From Aaosphaeria pasadenensis (lineage: Eukaryota; Ascomycota; Dothideomycetes; Pleosporales), in NCBI GenBank assembly GCA_022813625.1, contig JAKLMB010000002.1, forward strand, positions 496,001 through 560,000: a stretch of 64,000 bases of DNA, given 5' to 3'. The position numbers were made by a program, and so were the translations under genes. Under the pieces are notes generated by a model, which did no database searches, was not told where the DNA came from, and saw nothing but the letters and a program-made list of their open reading frames with translations. Of the stretch, positions 11,999-23,061 are shown piece by piece. Each line of letters begins with the position of its first letter. Positions within the stretch are counted from its first letter, which is position 1.

Positions 11999-12739
11999 AC
12001 GCATGCTCTACCTGTGTACGCAGCTTTTGCGTCTGAGCAGCTGTGTGACTTGCGTGTCGTCCTCGCCCTGGGGGTGAGATAGGCGGAAAGCGAACCTCCC
12101 TATTATAGCCATGAATAAGTAAAACATAGAAGGGCACGTAGAAGACGAACGAAGACAAGAAAATGAAGTGGAAAATCCAAAGAAGCTGGGAAACCGACAC
12201 GAAAAGTCGTCAACTAACAGCGAAGACATCCCGCATAGCAATTATTAGTATTACTGTTACTGTAAACGACTATTTTTCAACATGTATGCATTGATTCCCC
12301 ATGCAACGGGGCGCTCCATGAACTACATTTGAAAAAAGTACCTAGCTATGAGGTAGAGAAATTTATATTTATTGTTCAACGAAACGACATATATTTCTGA
12401 TGATTTCCAAATTCGTAAGTAGTGTTACCAGTAACAGGGGAGGAAAGATGTATGTATGCTGAGCATGTCAAAATGACGTGACATTGCGATTGAACATGGA
12501 TCTCACTTCGATTTCCTTTTCCACGTAGCATTCAAGGGGATGGGGTATTCAATCGAGAGAGAAGTATGTATGTAGTAGGACTCGAATCCAGTGCGTATAT
12601 TTCATTTTTTATATCATGATGGCAGCATTCTGTTCCAGAATTGTCAAAAAAAGAGCTCAAAGTATGCATCCATCGCCCGCCCGCCATGCAAATCCCATCG
12701 ATGATCTATATTCATGCCCATGTCTCCTGTCCATCAGAC
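11999..12739. other. convergent 3' flank between methyltransferase and phosphomannomutase
   Basis: Both neighbours end here, so this holds two 3' untranslated regions. It is A/T-richer than its surroundings, particularly near 12241-12420. No coding frame or RNA gene is supported. Confidence 0.45.
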
Positions 12740-13752
12740 CTAGAAGAAAAGCTCCTTAAGCTGCTTAATCGTATCCTCAGGCCCGTCGACCTTGTGTCCG
12801 ATCGTCCTGTCGTCGCTGTAAATCTCCCAGTCGTTGCCGCCCTCGTACGCCTTGTCGCCGAAGAAGTGCACAGTCGTGTACTCGACGCCGCCCTCGCGCG
12901 CCTTCTCGGCCTCGACGTGTCGCAGGCAGTACGTCTTGTCCCAGCCGGTGGGGAAGACGTCAAAGGAGATCATGCCGCCGATGGAGTAGGTGAGGCCGAA
13001 GTCCGGGAACTTCTCCCTGAGGGCGGAGACGAAGGTCGTGCGGATGTTGTGCTGCTTGTCGTAGGCTTCGAAGGCGGCGCGTTCTGCGTTCGTGGCGTTA
13101 CGGCCGACGGGGGACACGTTGATCATGCCGTTGCGGAACTCGACGAAGGTGCCGCGCTTGAAGGGGAGGTCGATGTCGGCGATGTAGTGGAGGATACTGG
13201 GGGTGGATTGCGTTAGCAGAGGAGTCGGATAGAGGGTAGACAATTGAGAGGAATATGACATAACGTACAACTTGACGAGCTCCTTGTACTTCTCCTCGCC
13301 AATCCACTCAATGAAGCTGTTGCCCTTCAAGGGCTCGCCGAGGCGGTAGGCGGTAAGACCGTTCTCTGCGAAGCAGAAGTCGAAGAGCGAGGTGACGTTC
13401 ACGTCGGAGGAGCCCAGCTGCTCTTGCTGCTTGGAGAAATCGGAGCCACCGACGTAGCCAATGGCGACCTTGTGACGGAGCTCAGAGAGAAGCTGGAGCA
13501 TCTCGGGGGTGGCATGCTGGAGGGAGAGTTGTTAGCTTTGGTATTGGTGTAGGATTCGACAGTGAGAGAGAGCTTCGAGGTGCAGTTGTAGATAGAAATT
13601 TGTCGAGTATTCATGTCGATACTCGATAGAAGGGAGGAAGGCAAACATACTCGGCGGGCGGGTGTAAGAGTCTCGTCGACGTCGAAGAGGACAATTGTGT
13701 TCTTGATGGGACGCTGATCCAGCGGGGGGTAGACGGCAGTTGCGACAGCCAT
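12740..13752 (-). CDS. SEC53: phosphomannomutase (Sec53/PMM)
   Basis: Three exons, 13752-13651, 13516-13269 and 13196-12740, give 268 residues with GT-AG introns of 134 and 72 nt. The enzyme interconverts mannose-6-phosphate and mannose-1-phosphate, feeding GDP-mannose for glycosylation and GPI anchors in the cytosol. The HAD-type catalytic motif FDVDETLTPAR puts Asp24 as the phosphorylated nucleophile and Asp26 as acid/base. Further family landmarks are GYVGGSDFSKQ, EWIGEEKYKELVKF, KRGTFVEFRNGMINVSPVGR, GGMISFDVFPTGWDKTYCL and HFFGDKAYEGGNDWEI, running to the C-terminus. The second intron splits Phe in KFILHYIAD, restoring the invariant spacing. Length matches eukaryotic PMM. A housekeeping gene, with strongly biased codon use. 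Confidence 0.96.
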
Positions 13753-14810
13753 CTTGACGAGTATCTGGAAGTGTAGGGAATGAAGAGGATCGGATGAACA
13801 AATTATAAGCTCTCAAAGCTTTCAATTGGGGGTATAGAACAGCAAGGGAGTAGATTGAATGATTGATCGAGGGAGGTGTAGTAGCAGTAGTAGTGGTTAG
13901 TAGCACGGGAAGAGGAACACGACCATGTATTATTATTTTTGGAGGGGCAGAGTAGAGCGAGGGAGGGGGGGAAGACAAGCCGACGGGGATGAGTGGGTGG
14001 ACACATCAGGGTTCCTTTTTCAGGGGTCCAGCCAGTCACAGGTACACCCTCACATCCACCGAACTCCAGACTATCACACCGCCAGATCTCCGCATCTTCA
14101 AACTATTATCCTTTTCGACCGTGTATTTTCTTTTTAGCTGCTGCACTTGCAGATGTTTTCACTGAGGCTAATCCCAACGTGCATCAATTTGAACTCGTTC
14201 GATTCATACTTACCTTTGTCCCAATGATGGTTCTGAATCAATGATCTTCCAGGTAACATCTTGAACTCAAACTGTCCCTCCTCCGGTCAATCTGGCATTA
14301 TCGAAAACCCCTCTCAATAGTCCAGCTACGGGAAACATGACATGTAAGATGAATCATTTGACACTTGATTCAAAAAAGGAATACCCACCCAGGTAGTAAT
14401 CAATACGTGGCTGTCTTTGTCCGTAGAATCTGTCCTGTGTCGCATGTAACGCCTCAAGCCCTCGCTCTATTGCCGAATGTGGTATCGCGTCCGGAAATGC
14501 TCCTTTGACGACATGTCAACATCAACATCACTTAATTATTATGAAGAATCAGGCATGCACCATAGACGCCATGTAATTGGAAATCAATCTCGGCATTTGT
14601 ATCTGTGATTTCGAACCTCTCATGACCCTCTCTGTGCACAGGGTAAAAAGGAATGACGTCAACCCATCACAGCGCGCTTTCCCTCCTGCAATTCACAGCC
14701 TCATCCTGTGCCGTACCTATCACAGCGCGCTTACCCAGCTCATCTCCTTCACTCACATTCATGTGTAATCGTCACCACAGTGTCTCATTGGCAAAGAAGT
14801 GCAAAAACAA

Positions 14811-15061
14811 GAATCTGCACCTGTGTCCCTATCTCGAACCTATGCGCTGCATTGTGAAGTGAATGAATACAGTACTGTGATGTTATCTACTGCTCCCACC
14901 GCTTACCAGACATCAGACAGATACAAAACCAAAAGATCAGATGAAACAAGTAAAAGAGCAAAAAAAAGCAAAAAAAGAATGGTTCCTCCGCTTGTGTCCC
15001 TGTCTCGAACCCCCGCTCCATCGTGTAGTGAAAGGCAATGCTGGGGAAGCTATCTACTATA
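14811..15061 (+). repeat. two imperfect direct copies 171 bp apart
   Basis: The word TGTGTCCCT(A/G)TCTCGAACC occurs at 14822 and 14993. It is followed in both cases by GC-CCAT-GTG-AGTGAA and by ATCTACT about 65 bp later, and preceded by an A-rich GCAAAAA...AAGAA tract. The copies have diverged by substitutions and small gaps. No coding meaning is apparent. Confidence 0.6.
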
Positions 15062-15745
15062 TTTACCTTTGTTGTTTTGTGTTGTTTTGTAATAGCTAGG
15101 CTATTCCTCCGGTACTGGGGCCCCAGGCTGGCTCATGTAAGGCATTCAAAATCAAAGGCGTTATATAGGGCGTTGAATGAGGCTGGAGGGTGAAGGGGAC
15201 CTAGCGTAGGAGAGGGCAAACAGCAGTGGGAGTCACATGTGAGGGTATTAGGCAGGCACGTGGGGCTGAAGCTCAAGGTGAGTGTGTAGGAGGCATGTAT
15301 TTGAGCGCGCAGTGTGTGAGCTCAGCGTGTCAACAGTGGCTGTTCCTTTACTGAGATACTGTGCTGGAGCCTTCTGAAGCTATACACATCGATCACTTGG
15401 GCAGTCACAGGGTCCGAGGATAATCTTGGTGTCTACTGCCATGCATCTCATTGAGAATGCAATATGAAGCTTCAGTGCGCTCTCCAGTGAGTGCCCTTTC
15501 CATCACATCTTCCTGGCAGAGCATCCCAGGGCAGCATGCAGATTTGGTCTCGACACCAGTGACACTGAGACACCTCCATCATCAAAGGCAAGTAGGAGGG
15601 AGCACTGAGATGCAATGTGCCCGTCCAGAACCCAAGCGCCCTCGACCTTCCTCCCGTAGCACTCTGCAGTGTTTGCGGTAGCTTTGACTCTACTGACTTG
15701 ACACATCACAGTCCAACACGACGTGTTCGAAAGACTTCAGCTATA

Positions 15746-15781
15746 CCTACCCACAACCCTACCCACAACCCTACCCACAAC
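15746..15781 (+). repeat. 12-bp unit CCTACCCACAAC, three perfect copies
   Basis: Three head-to-tail copies of CCTACCCACAAC are identical. It is a short recent minisatellite in non-coding sequence. Confidence 0.9.
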
Positions 15782-16734
15782 ACGCTCTGCGCGTTCAGAG
15801 CGCGCCTTCAAGCAAATGCATCCTCCACAGATAACGCGCTGTGTTCCGAATAACACGCATACACTTACACCTTCAAACCGCCCAGAACAGTGCATTTCAG
15901 TGCCTGACTCTTCGACCTTACTACGCCCTCATGCATTCCCAGCTTCTCTTACAGTGTCGAGCATGGCGACGCAAGCCAGTTCGTAGCAACCGGCCATGTC
16001 CTCGGAGACACGACTGTGTTTATAATGTCCTCGAGCGTCACTGTCACATCGATCGAATTTCGGAAGTGTTGCCAGCTCTCTGGCGAGTTTGCCTGTTGGA
16101 TGGCACGATGGAGCATGCCTGGGCTCTTGCAGGTAGAGAACCAGGTATCTCAGTAATACACCAGATGTCCTGGAGTTGGCAGGTGGGTTTCGAAAGCACC
16201 TCTCCTTGTCCACACTGCGCTTACATTCCGAAAAGATATCTGTCCTCCATCATGAGCTTTGCTCGTCACATCACATCGGCGCATACTTCAGGCCGGGCAC
16301 CGCATACCCTCGAACCCACTATCCAGAGTCACAGTCACCCCACATCAGAACACGCACATCGCAGGCATTCGGAGAGGTTCAGGAGGGTAGCAACCAATCG
16401 AAAAGCGATATATTTCAACTGTAACGCTCAAAAATCAAAAAAAAAAAAGAAATAGCACACATGGCCATAACAGTATTCCTCCGTCTCCTCGCTACAAGCT
16501 CTGTTAAGTTGCGGCAGAACCCAGTCCTCCATGAAGCGTTCCTGGGATCGTTTGTACACCATGAAGCGCTTTGCTGCGCGCGTTGCACCAGCTCGATGTG
16601 TTGTACTTCTACGAGAGTAGCATTTATGAGAATGCTAGTGTGTTTGAGCCTCCATGGCATGTTTCTCGAAACTGGGTTTGAGAGCATACGACCCATTGCT
16701 GAGTTCTACTACAAGGATGTGGCCCCTGATGTAC

Positions 16735-16910
16735 GTATTTTCCTGTACTTGTTCGCTTGTTTGAAGCAAAGAGAAAGGCTGAAGAATCGTTGATTTTCTT
16801 CCCCAGAAAGTCTCTCATCGATCGACTTTGTTCAGGTCTTTTCGCAGGTACGCGAACAAAAAGGTTGAAGAATCGTCGTTTTCCTTCCGCAGAAAGTTTC
16901 TCATCGGGGA
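16735..16910 (-). repeat. imperfect ~85-bp tandem duplication
   Basis: GGCTGAAGAATCGT at 16778 recurs as GGTTGAAGAATCGT at 16863, and AGAAAGTCTCTCATCG at 16805 recurs as AGAAAGTTTCTCATCG at 16891. On the minus strand the two copies translate to related peptides (MRNFLRKEN.DSSTFLFAY and MRDFLGKKIN.DSSAFLFAS), but in different frames and with stops. If this was ever coding it is now decayed. Confidence 0.6.
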
Positions 16911-17145
16911 ATCATGTATTGAGTTCCAGAACTTTTGGATGTACCTGCAGTAGTCCCAAGATCCTCCAGACATGAATTGTACTCCTGTCATTCTCGATGT
17001 TGTAGAACCCAGGGAGGAACTCGACGAGCTCATCGCACTCCTGTTGCTGGTTGTCTGGAATTAAGATTCCACAAGCCACTTCCGCCACGCCATGTGGCGA
17101 ATCTTCTTCCTTTGTTTCGAGACCCACTTCTTCAAATAAACTTTT

Positions 17146-17872
17146 GATATCTCCAGGTCCAGAACATGACAACATAGAAATGAACATTTTCATGATGTAT
17201 CTGATTGGACGATGTTGTTAAATTTTGATGTCTCCAGTTCCACGACATGGTAACATGGAAATAAACATTTTCATATATCTTGTCCACGCATATCGTTGGT
17301 GCTGGCTGATATTGTTGAGTTTGATATCTCCAGGTCCGCAACATGAGAACATTACGAGCCAACGTTTGGAACGTTCGAGTTTCGTTTTTTCGGCTGTATG
17401 ACGCATTTTCGAAAATTTCATATCCGTTCCCTGTAAATTTTTATGACCGAGTCCGGAAAGGTCATATCCAATTCATCTAGTTTGTTTACTCGATCATGAA
17501 CCTATCGCCCGAAGGGTCAGGGAACATTTGGGGTTACCTGTCGTGTTTTCCGGATCCAAGGCATTTGGGAGTGAAGAATGGGAGAGGGCCTTCCCCACAT
17601 ACGTCTTGTGGTACATGGTTCCTGAGGACGAAAGTTTTTCCCCACATTGGGTAGGGGAGGGTCACTTTCCGGAGCATGCAGCTTGGGAATGTTGTTTGTC
17701 ACCACCCCCGAAGACACATAATTGCATCTCTGAAGGGTTTTGTTGTTTGGGGTGAAAATTTCTTCCGGCAACATCTTCATGTGAAAGTTTGTTGCGATCA
17801 GGTCCGAGGACACATGATTGCATCCCTGAAAGGCTTTTGATGTGAGGGGCGAAAATTCCAAAGGCGCAACAT
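17146..17872 (+). repeat. degenerate tandem array, ~81-96-bp period
   Basis: GATATCTCCAGGTCC-type words begin at 17146, 17227 and 17323, each followed by a variant of CGACATGGTAACAT and a TGAACATTTTCAT block. A second cluster shows GACACATAATTGCAT at 17713 and GACACATGATTGCAT at 17809, each followed by CTCTGAA(G/A)GG(T/C)TTT and GGGG(T/C)GAAAATT. The shared AGGTCCG...ACAT core and the recurring 96-bp spacing suggest that the two clusters are one old array. Minus-strand translation gives recurring peptides such as CSGPGDIK, but with stops between units. Confidence 0.6.
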
Positions 17873-18541
17873 GTTGGCCATGATTGCGCCTTTGGATCAA
17901 GTTTTTTTTTTCGATTTTTGGTAATAAGATCGAATTTCCCTCCAACTTCTCTCGAGAAAAGTTTCACATCCCAGGGCGAGCAGAAACATCATAGGTTTCG
18001 AAAGTTTTGTTGCCAAGGGGAGAAAAGGCGGAAGAATTGTGTCGACAGGAGCAGGGCCGAAGGAGACAGAGCAGGGCATGGTGTTGACAAAAGCGACGTT
18101 GATAGTCAACAGACAGCCATGATAGCAAAGAGACTAGTTTTTCGATGTGGAAGAGAAGAGTTGTGGTGAGGTGTAGAGGAAAAGAAGAAGCAGGCCTGGA
18201 AGGGGATTCGAGGTGCCTAAATACCTGAGGTATTGGGTACGTGCATGCCTCGAAGTGACAGTGATTGACTGACTCACTAGGCGCCTTTCTACTCATGTGA
18301 CCCAATGAGTGCGTTATGACCAGGTGACAAGCAGTGAATGTGGGTGCTCGTGCATATGACAATCGGTCGATTTGGCCACTATTCACCTAAACCTCTTGGC
18401 TGGGTCGCGTTTGCTACTACTGGATTCGGAAAGCAATGCGTACGACCTATTGGTCTGTGACAAATTGTCATAGTTGATACTACTCCATGACTGCTCTGTT
18501 TGTATCTAGAAGGAGTCACTGAGTCGAACATTACATCATAG

Positions 18542-18868
18542 GGGTCACAACGCTACCAGAGCAATTCACTCGAGACTAAGATAGCAAACAATATGGGTCA
18601 CAACACAATCCCAACAGATCTCGATAATGCTGCCAGATAACGTCATGGGAGGGTCACAGCGCAACCAGGGCAGTTCATTCACGATCCAGATAGCAAACAA
18701 TACAGATCACGGTACAGTCAATGCTAGTCTCGAGGATATCAAGATATGATACTGTAAGAGGGCGACGGCACGCAATCCGGGCAAGTCTTGAACATCAAGA
18801 TAGCAAACGAAGTGGGTCACAGCGCAGGCATTGAAGGTCCCAATTATGCCAATATAGGGTTGCAATAG
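18542..18868 (+). repeat. three ~109-bp tandem units
   Basis: Units begin at 18542, 18651 and 18760 with GGGTCACAACGC, GGGTCACAGCGC and GGGCGACGGCAC. The internal word GATAGCAAAC sits at 18580, 18689 and 18799, almost exactly in register. The array lies directly downstream of the stop codon of the GPI-type protein (18935, minus strand), so its 3' untranslated region may run through it. Confidence 0.8.
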
Positions 18869-18934
18869 CGTGCACGGGATGTATCAAGGGAACAAGATGC
18901 AATTACTATGAACATAGATGTCCGGGGTATCCTC

Positions 18935-20608
18935 TCAAACAAATAACACAAACAGGAGGGGCATTATGCATGCGACCCATGATGCTCTGATAAGGCTGCC
19001 ACTGCCCTCGAATGTTGACTCCGTTGGCTGTGGACCTCCTTGAGAAGTGCCACCTCCTTCGGTATCTGTGGGCGTGGAGAGTACAGTCGTTGACCCTTCA
19101 ACAATCACAGTCTGTCCAATCGTCGCTGTACTCGTCCCACTAATGATGTATGCAGGTATGCTCGTTGACACGCCGTCGATTGTAGTTGGAATCCAGGTGG
19201 CTACTGCGGGGGGTGCAGCAAGAACTGTCGTTTGCCCTGATACTGTCACGGTATCGCCAAGATTGGCTGTACTAGTTCCGTTGATGATGTAGACCGGCAC
19301 AGCAGTTGGCACGCCGTTGATAGTAGTCGTGATCGATGTGAACACAGCTGGTGGCGGTGTAAGTATAGTCGGAGTGCCATCTAGTGTGATAGTCTGGCCT
19401 ATTGTGGCAATCGACGAAGATCCCGGAATCACAAATGCAGGAATTGTCGTTGACTTGTCTGCTATCACAGTTGGAACCATTGTGAAGACTGGAGTCGATG
19501 GGTCACGGGGCCTCCCTGCAGTAGGAGTCACGGCGGGGATCGGTGTAATAATGTCGGGAGGTGGTTGGCCTCGAATACTGGATTGGCCGCCGATGTTCGA
19601 AACCACACTCTGAAATATGTTCCCTGTAGCGACTGATATCGGATCCTCGAAACCTGAAACACTTGACTGCACGCGGGGAATGTCGATGGTTTTGTCCGGC
19701 CCTGTCGGCCTGGTTGGTTCTTCCCATCCTGTTGCACTAGATTCGACATGGCCAATACCAACAGAGTGTATCTCAGTGTATACGGTAGTAGTTACAGTGA
19801 CGTATTTAGCAGCTTCGAACTTAGTTGGAGTCGGCTTGTGGGGCATCGACTCGCAGAAGGAGAAAGCAGACTCCGAGGGAAAACTCCGGTCAAAGAACTG
19901 CTTTTCAGGTTGTTCTTCAACAGGGACCCAGAGTGGTTGATGGTCATAACCAAAAGGATCGTTCTCATCTACTTTGACCTCTGGGATAGGGTACGTCGGC
20001 CATTCGACTAATGGAACGTTGGATGCTTCCGGACCTGCAGTCGCGCAAGCAGGTGATAATGATTTATCATGTGTTTGAAGGACACCCTCCCACTGATACT
20101 CGGTAGAGTAAGTCATCCATGGTGTTGGGTATGTGATGGGCGTCCAGAAGATCTCGCCATCCGGAAGAGGTGTTGCTATAGTCAGCACAGCAGTGCCCTG
20201 TTCATTGTATCCACGTTCGTAGAGTTGATACTCGGATGGAACGATACTGTATATCAACTCTGTAGAGGGAGGCAGTGTAACATTCCCAGAAGCCCTTATA
20301 ATGACCATTTCAATTGCAGCAGTAATCTTGGTAGTGTATATGATCTGAGTCGTTGGGATCCATGATATGGCAGAAAGCTGAGGGTAATAAACCGAGCACT
20401 GATTCTCGCAAGGCAGTGCAGTGACAGTGGGCGTTGCCGTTGTTGTATTCTGGATCGGGAATACCGGTGTAACGACTGGTGTAGCTACTATGGCTTCTGT
20501 AAGAGACAAATCTTTCCTGAAAGGGGCGCAAATAATACCCTGGCGTTGTGCAGAAGCTGTAGTGGCGCACGCGCCCACTACAACCCCTAAAACATAGCTT
20601 CGTAACTT
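18935..20608 (-). CDS. secreted, GPI-anchored-type wall protein with three 47-residue repeats
   Basis: A single exon of 557 residues starts at the ATG at 20608. That start gives a clean signal peptide (MKLRSYVLGVVVGACATTASA with cleavage before Gln); an upstream in-frame ATG at 20665 would put a second hydrophobic run in front of it and is less likely. The N-terminal 250 residues hold four cysteines and Thr/Ser/Pro-rich stretches. Near residues 390-530 three 46-47-residue repeats follow one another. Each contains a (T/V)TTI-GVPT or similar segment, then P-A-(F/Y)-(V/I)I-G-S/TST-A-IG-T(I/V), then T-(V/I)L. The protein ends with SGSLIRASWVACIMPLLFVLFV, a typical GPI-attachment signal, preceded by a Gly/Ser/Thr-rich stalk. 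I infer a cell-wall or cell-surface structural role. I do not recognise a catalytic domain. Confidence 0.75.
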   Translation of the reverse strand, partial: KLRSYVLGVVVGACATTASAQRQGIICAPFRKDLSLTEAIVATPVVTPVFPIQNTTTATPTVTALPCENQCSVYYPQLSAISWIPTTQIIYTTKITAAIEMVIIRASGNVTLPPSTELIYSIVPSEYQLYERGYNEQGTAVLTIATPLPDGEIFWTPITYPTPWMTYSTEYQWEGVLQTHDKSLSPACATAGPEASNVPLVEWPTYPIPEVKVDENDPFGYDHQPLWVPVEEQPEKQFFDRSFPSESAFSFCESMPHKPTPTKFEAAKYVTVTTTVYTEIHSVGIGHVESSATGWEEPTRPTGPDKTIDIPRVQSSVSGFEDPISVATGNIFQSVVSNIGGQSSIRGQPPPDIITPIPAVTPTAGRPRDPSTPVFTMVPTVIADKSTTIPAFVIPGSSSIATIGQTITLDGTPTILTPPPAVFTSITTTINGVPTAVPVYIINGTSTANLGDTVTVSGQTTVLAAPPAVATWIPTTIDGVSTSIPAYIISGTSTATIGQTVIVEGSTTVLSTPTDTEGGGTSQGGPQPTESTFEGSGSLIRASWVACIMPLLFVLFV

Positions 20609-23061
20609 CATCGCGAGTATCGCGAATGCACTTAGAGCAAGCGCTGTCGAAGTAACGATAAACACGAGTAGCGAGCGTGTGAAGTCGGCTTAAGCATGAT
20701 GGCAACAGACCGGGCGGTGGATGGCGTTATGAAGGGGCTTTTTTGGGCCAGAGACGACGTAGGATTGGAAGGTGAGTTCCAACGCGCCATCGCAACCCTC
20801 GTATCCAAGCTTCAGCTCCTATGTATAGAGAATTGGCGTCGCGTGGCTTCGGAAGAATGCATGTCACCGCGGGGTCGTACCGTAGTATGGGGCATATCCA
20901 TTTCGTATCAATGTTGGACTTGAAAAGCTTCATGTTTCCCTCCAACCTGAACTCTATTCAGACCTTATCAACCTCTTTTCTATCCTCTTTTCTTTGACAA
21001 AGAATGTGCAAAACGCAGCTCGACAATGAACATGCCTGAGGGCTCGAGCACGGTCTGGCCGAATGGTGGCGCACAACGACAAGGTCGACTCCTGACGAAA
21101 AAGGAAGATGGACAACGATTCGCAAGGGTTCTGCTGGCTGATTGGATGATCGGGGAGGTAGAGGGACGGGAGGCAGCAATGAATGCGAATTTGGGGGCCG
21201 CGCAAGAAATACCAAGTCTTGGGATTTCTAACTCGACCATGAAGTTGTACGTCACGTGCTCTTCAGTAAGAACTGTTGACGAGTCTCAACTTCATCGAGG
21301 TTCCATGGTGATAATATGAAGAAGTGTCGAGACGTTAGTGCCGGGAGATGTGTGAAGTCTCGTTCGTGTGGCTGATGCATGGTGGACAATGTCAACCATC
21401 GCCCCAGGGCTGATGCTATTCCGGGTAACCAAGGCCAATAGTACGTCACCCATCCACCATCAATATATTCTTAATTAACTGACCACCTCCTAACCAGGTA
21501 AATAACTTCCTGCAGAACGCCAACCGAGCTACACAGCTACTGGTCATAGCCAATACCTTTCTGCGCTGTTGGCATTTTATGTTCTCCTTACACATGAACT
21601 GTCTGGCCGACCATGCCATCGTCAGGCTACCAAGCTCTATGTACTGCCCACAACCACTTCCGTTCTTAATCTGGACACCTGGTTTCCCTCGCTTCCCCGG
21701 ATCCCAACTACATACTGCCGGTGCACCTTGCGTGTCGTATTGTTCCTCGAATGACAGAAGTATCCCCTATACCAAGAATGCAGCGGTCCTACTGACATCG
21801 CAACAAGCCTCTCGAGGACCCACCGTAATAGATACTAATGCTTCATTATTCTTGGCTCTCCAACAGCGACCGTGCATCAATATACCTCTGTGTACACAGC
21901 TACAAAGTCACGAGCAGGATTATCACTCTCGAGGTGTTCAACATCTCGGCTGAGCGATGGGGTACGACGGCCATAATTGAGTATTGTGATGGAAGGTAAA
22001 GCGGTGCTGTGTTGATAGAAACAAGGGCGTATCAGTATCAATATACATCTTCCAAACGGTACGAGTTGCCTTGATACACTTCGACCTGCATTACTGCATT
22101 GCTGCATTTGCTTGGACCTAGCCTTCCGACCCGGTTACTTCGTCCTGGCTTGCATAGCTACTTCCTGGCGAAGTACTGTCACGAGGCCACATGTTGCTGG
22201 ATGTACCTGTACATGCACTCTAGTCAGGGTGTGCATGTGTAGGCCTAGATGCTACTATATTGCAACCTTGTTGGTCTAGCTTCGGCTCTCAGCCTGATCC
22301 GGTTTGGAAGACACGATACTGACAGCCTAGGCGAGCTTGCTTCATATTGCTGAACTTGCTTCAGATGTTCCCTCTTTGTATGCTCTCCGACTTGCATACC
22401 TGTTTCTTGAAATGCTTCTTACACTGAGAACCACAACTTGCTGACGTTAGACAGTTGAACGTAGGACGACTAGTTGTTGTTCTCAATGTATCTATAACTA
22501 TGCATAAAATCTCAATTGCCCGCGCCAATTGCCCAGCACCTGACAGACCTCGGCCGTTCTACGTAACTCTCCATGAGTTAATTTATTTCAACCCGCCACC
22601 TCGGAAACAGCTATAAGATTGGAAGCATTTATTGTAGTACAGCATGTTCGGTGCAGGGAAGAAGCTAGAGCCTCCTTATATTACCCTCTACTATTATCAC
22701 AAAGAGCTCGCGGAGTGTCGATCCGCATCTTGAACTTCTTGGGGAAAGCTTCAGGCCTTGGTGTTCGCGCCTGGGTAGACTATCAAGGTTCCGGAACCGT
22801 AATAGATTGCAAGATGTTTACACTGAGGATAACATCGCGAACTTCTCCAGAGGAGCTCCGGGGAACCTGCTCATCGAAGCCGAGTATCATTCCATGACCG
22901 GAATACGAAGCCGTTGGAAATGAAGCCTCCTGATATCAGTCGAAACCTAAGGTTGAGGATATCACCATGGCCTCGAGGTGAGATGTATAAAGCAGGACCT
23001 CATTCCGACCATCGTCTTCATCTCATCATCATCAAGCATCTCGAGTCTGCAGTCCTCCATC
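20609..23061. other. divergent intergenic region upstream of GH7 cellobiohydrolase
   Basis: 2.45 kb separate the wall-protein start and the cellulase start. No supported gene. It should hold the regulatory region of an inducible cellulase; apart from a TATA box near 22986 I cannot point to convincing activator sites by eye. Confidence 0.45.
22986..22991 (+). promoter_or_regulatory. TATA box of GH7 gene
   Basis: TATAAA lies 76 bp upstream of the ATG at 23062, the position expected for a strong inducible fungal cellulase promoter. The leader that follows is C/T/A-rich (CATCTCATCATCATC). Confidence 0.6.

Larger units (their letters stand above)
13753..18934. other. 5.2-kb gene-free, repeat-rich stretch
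   Basis: The leftmost part is the PMM promoter. Beyond about 14.2 kb I find no frame with family signatures, splice partners or coding-like composition. Instead there are several unrelated imperfect tandem repeats, listed separately (14.8-15.06, 15.75, 16.74-16.91, 17.15-17.87 and 18.54-18.87 kb), plus an A-rich run near 16433-16453. It may be decayed duplicated DNA between two gene blocks. Confidence 0.5.

Noticed and set aside
15841..16455. Plus-strand 204-codon frame
   Set aside because: Composition is Ser/Arg/His-rich without domain, ends in a poly-Lys run from an A-rich tract, and has no supporting splice or start context.
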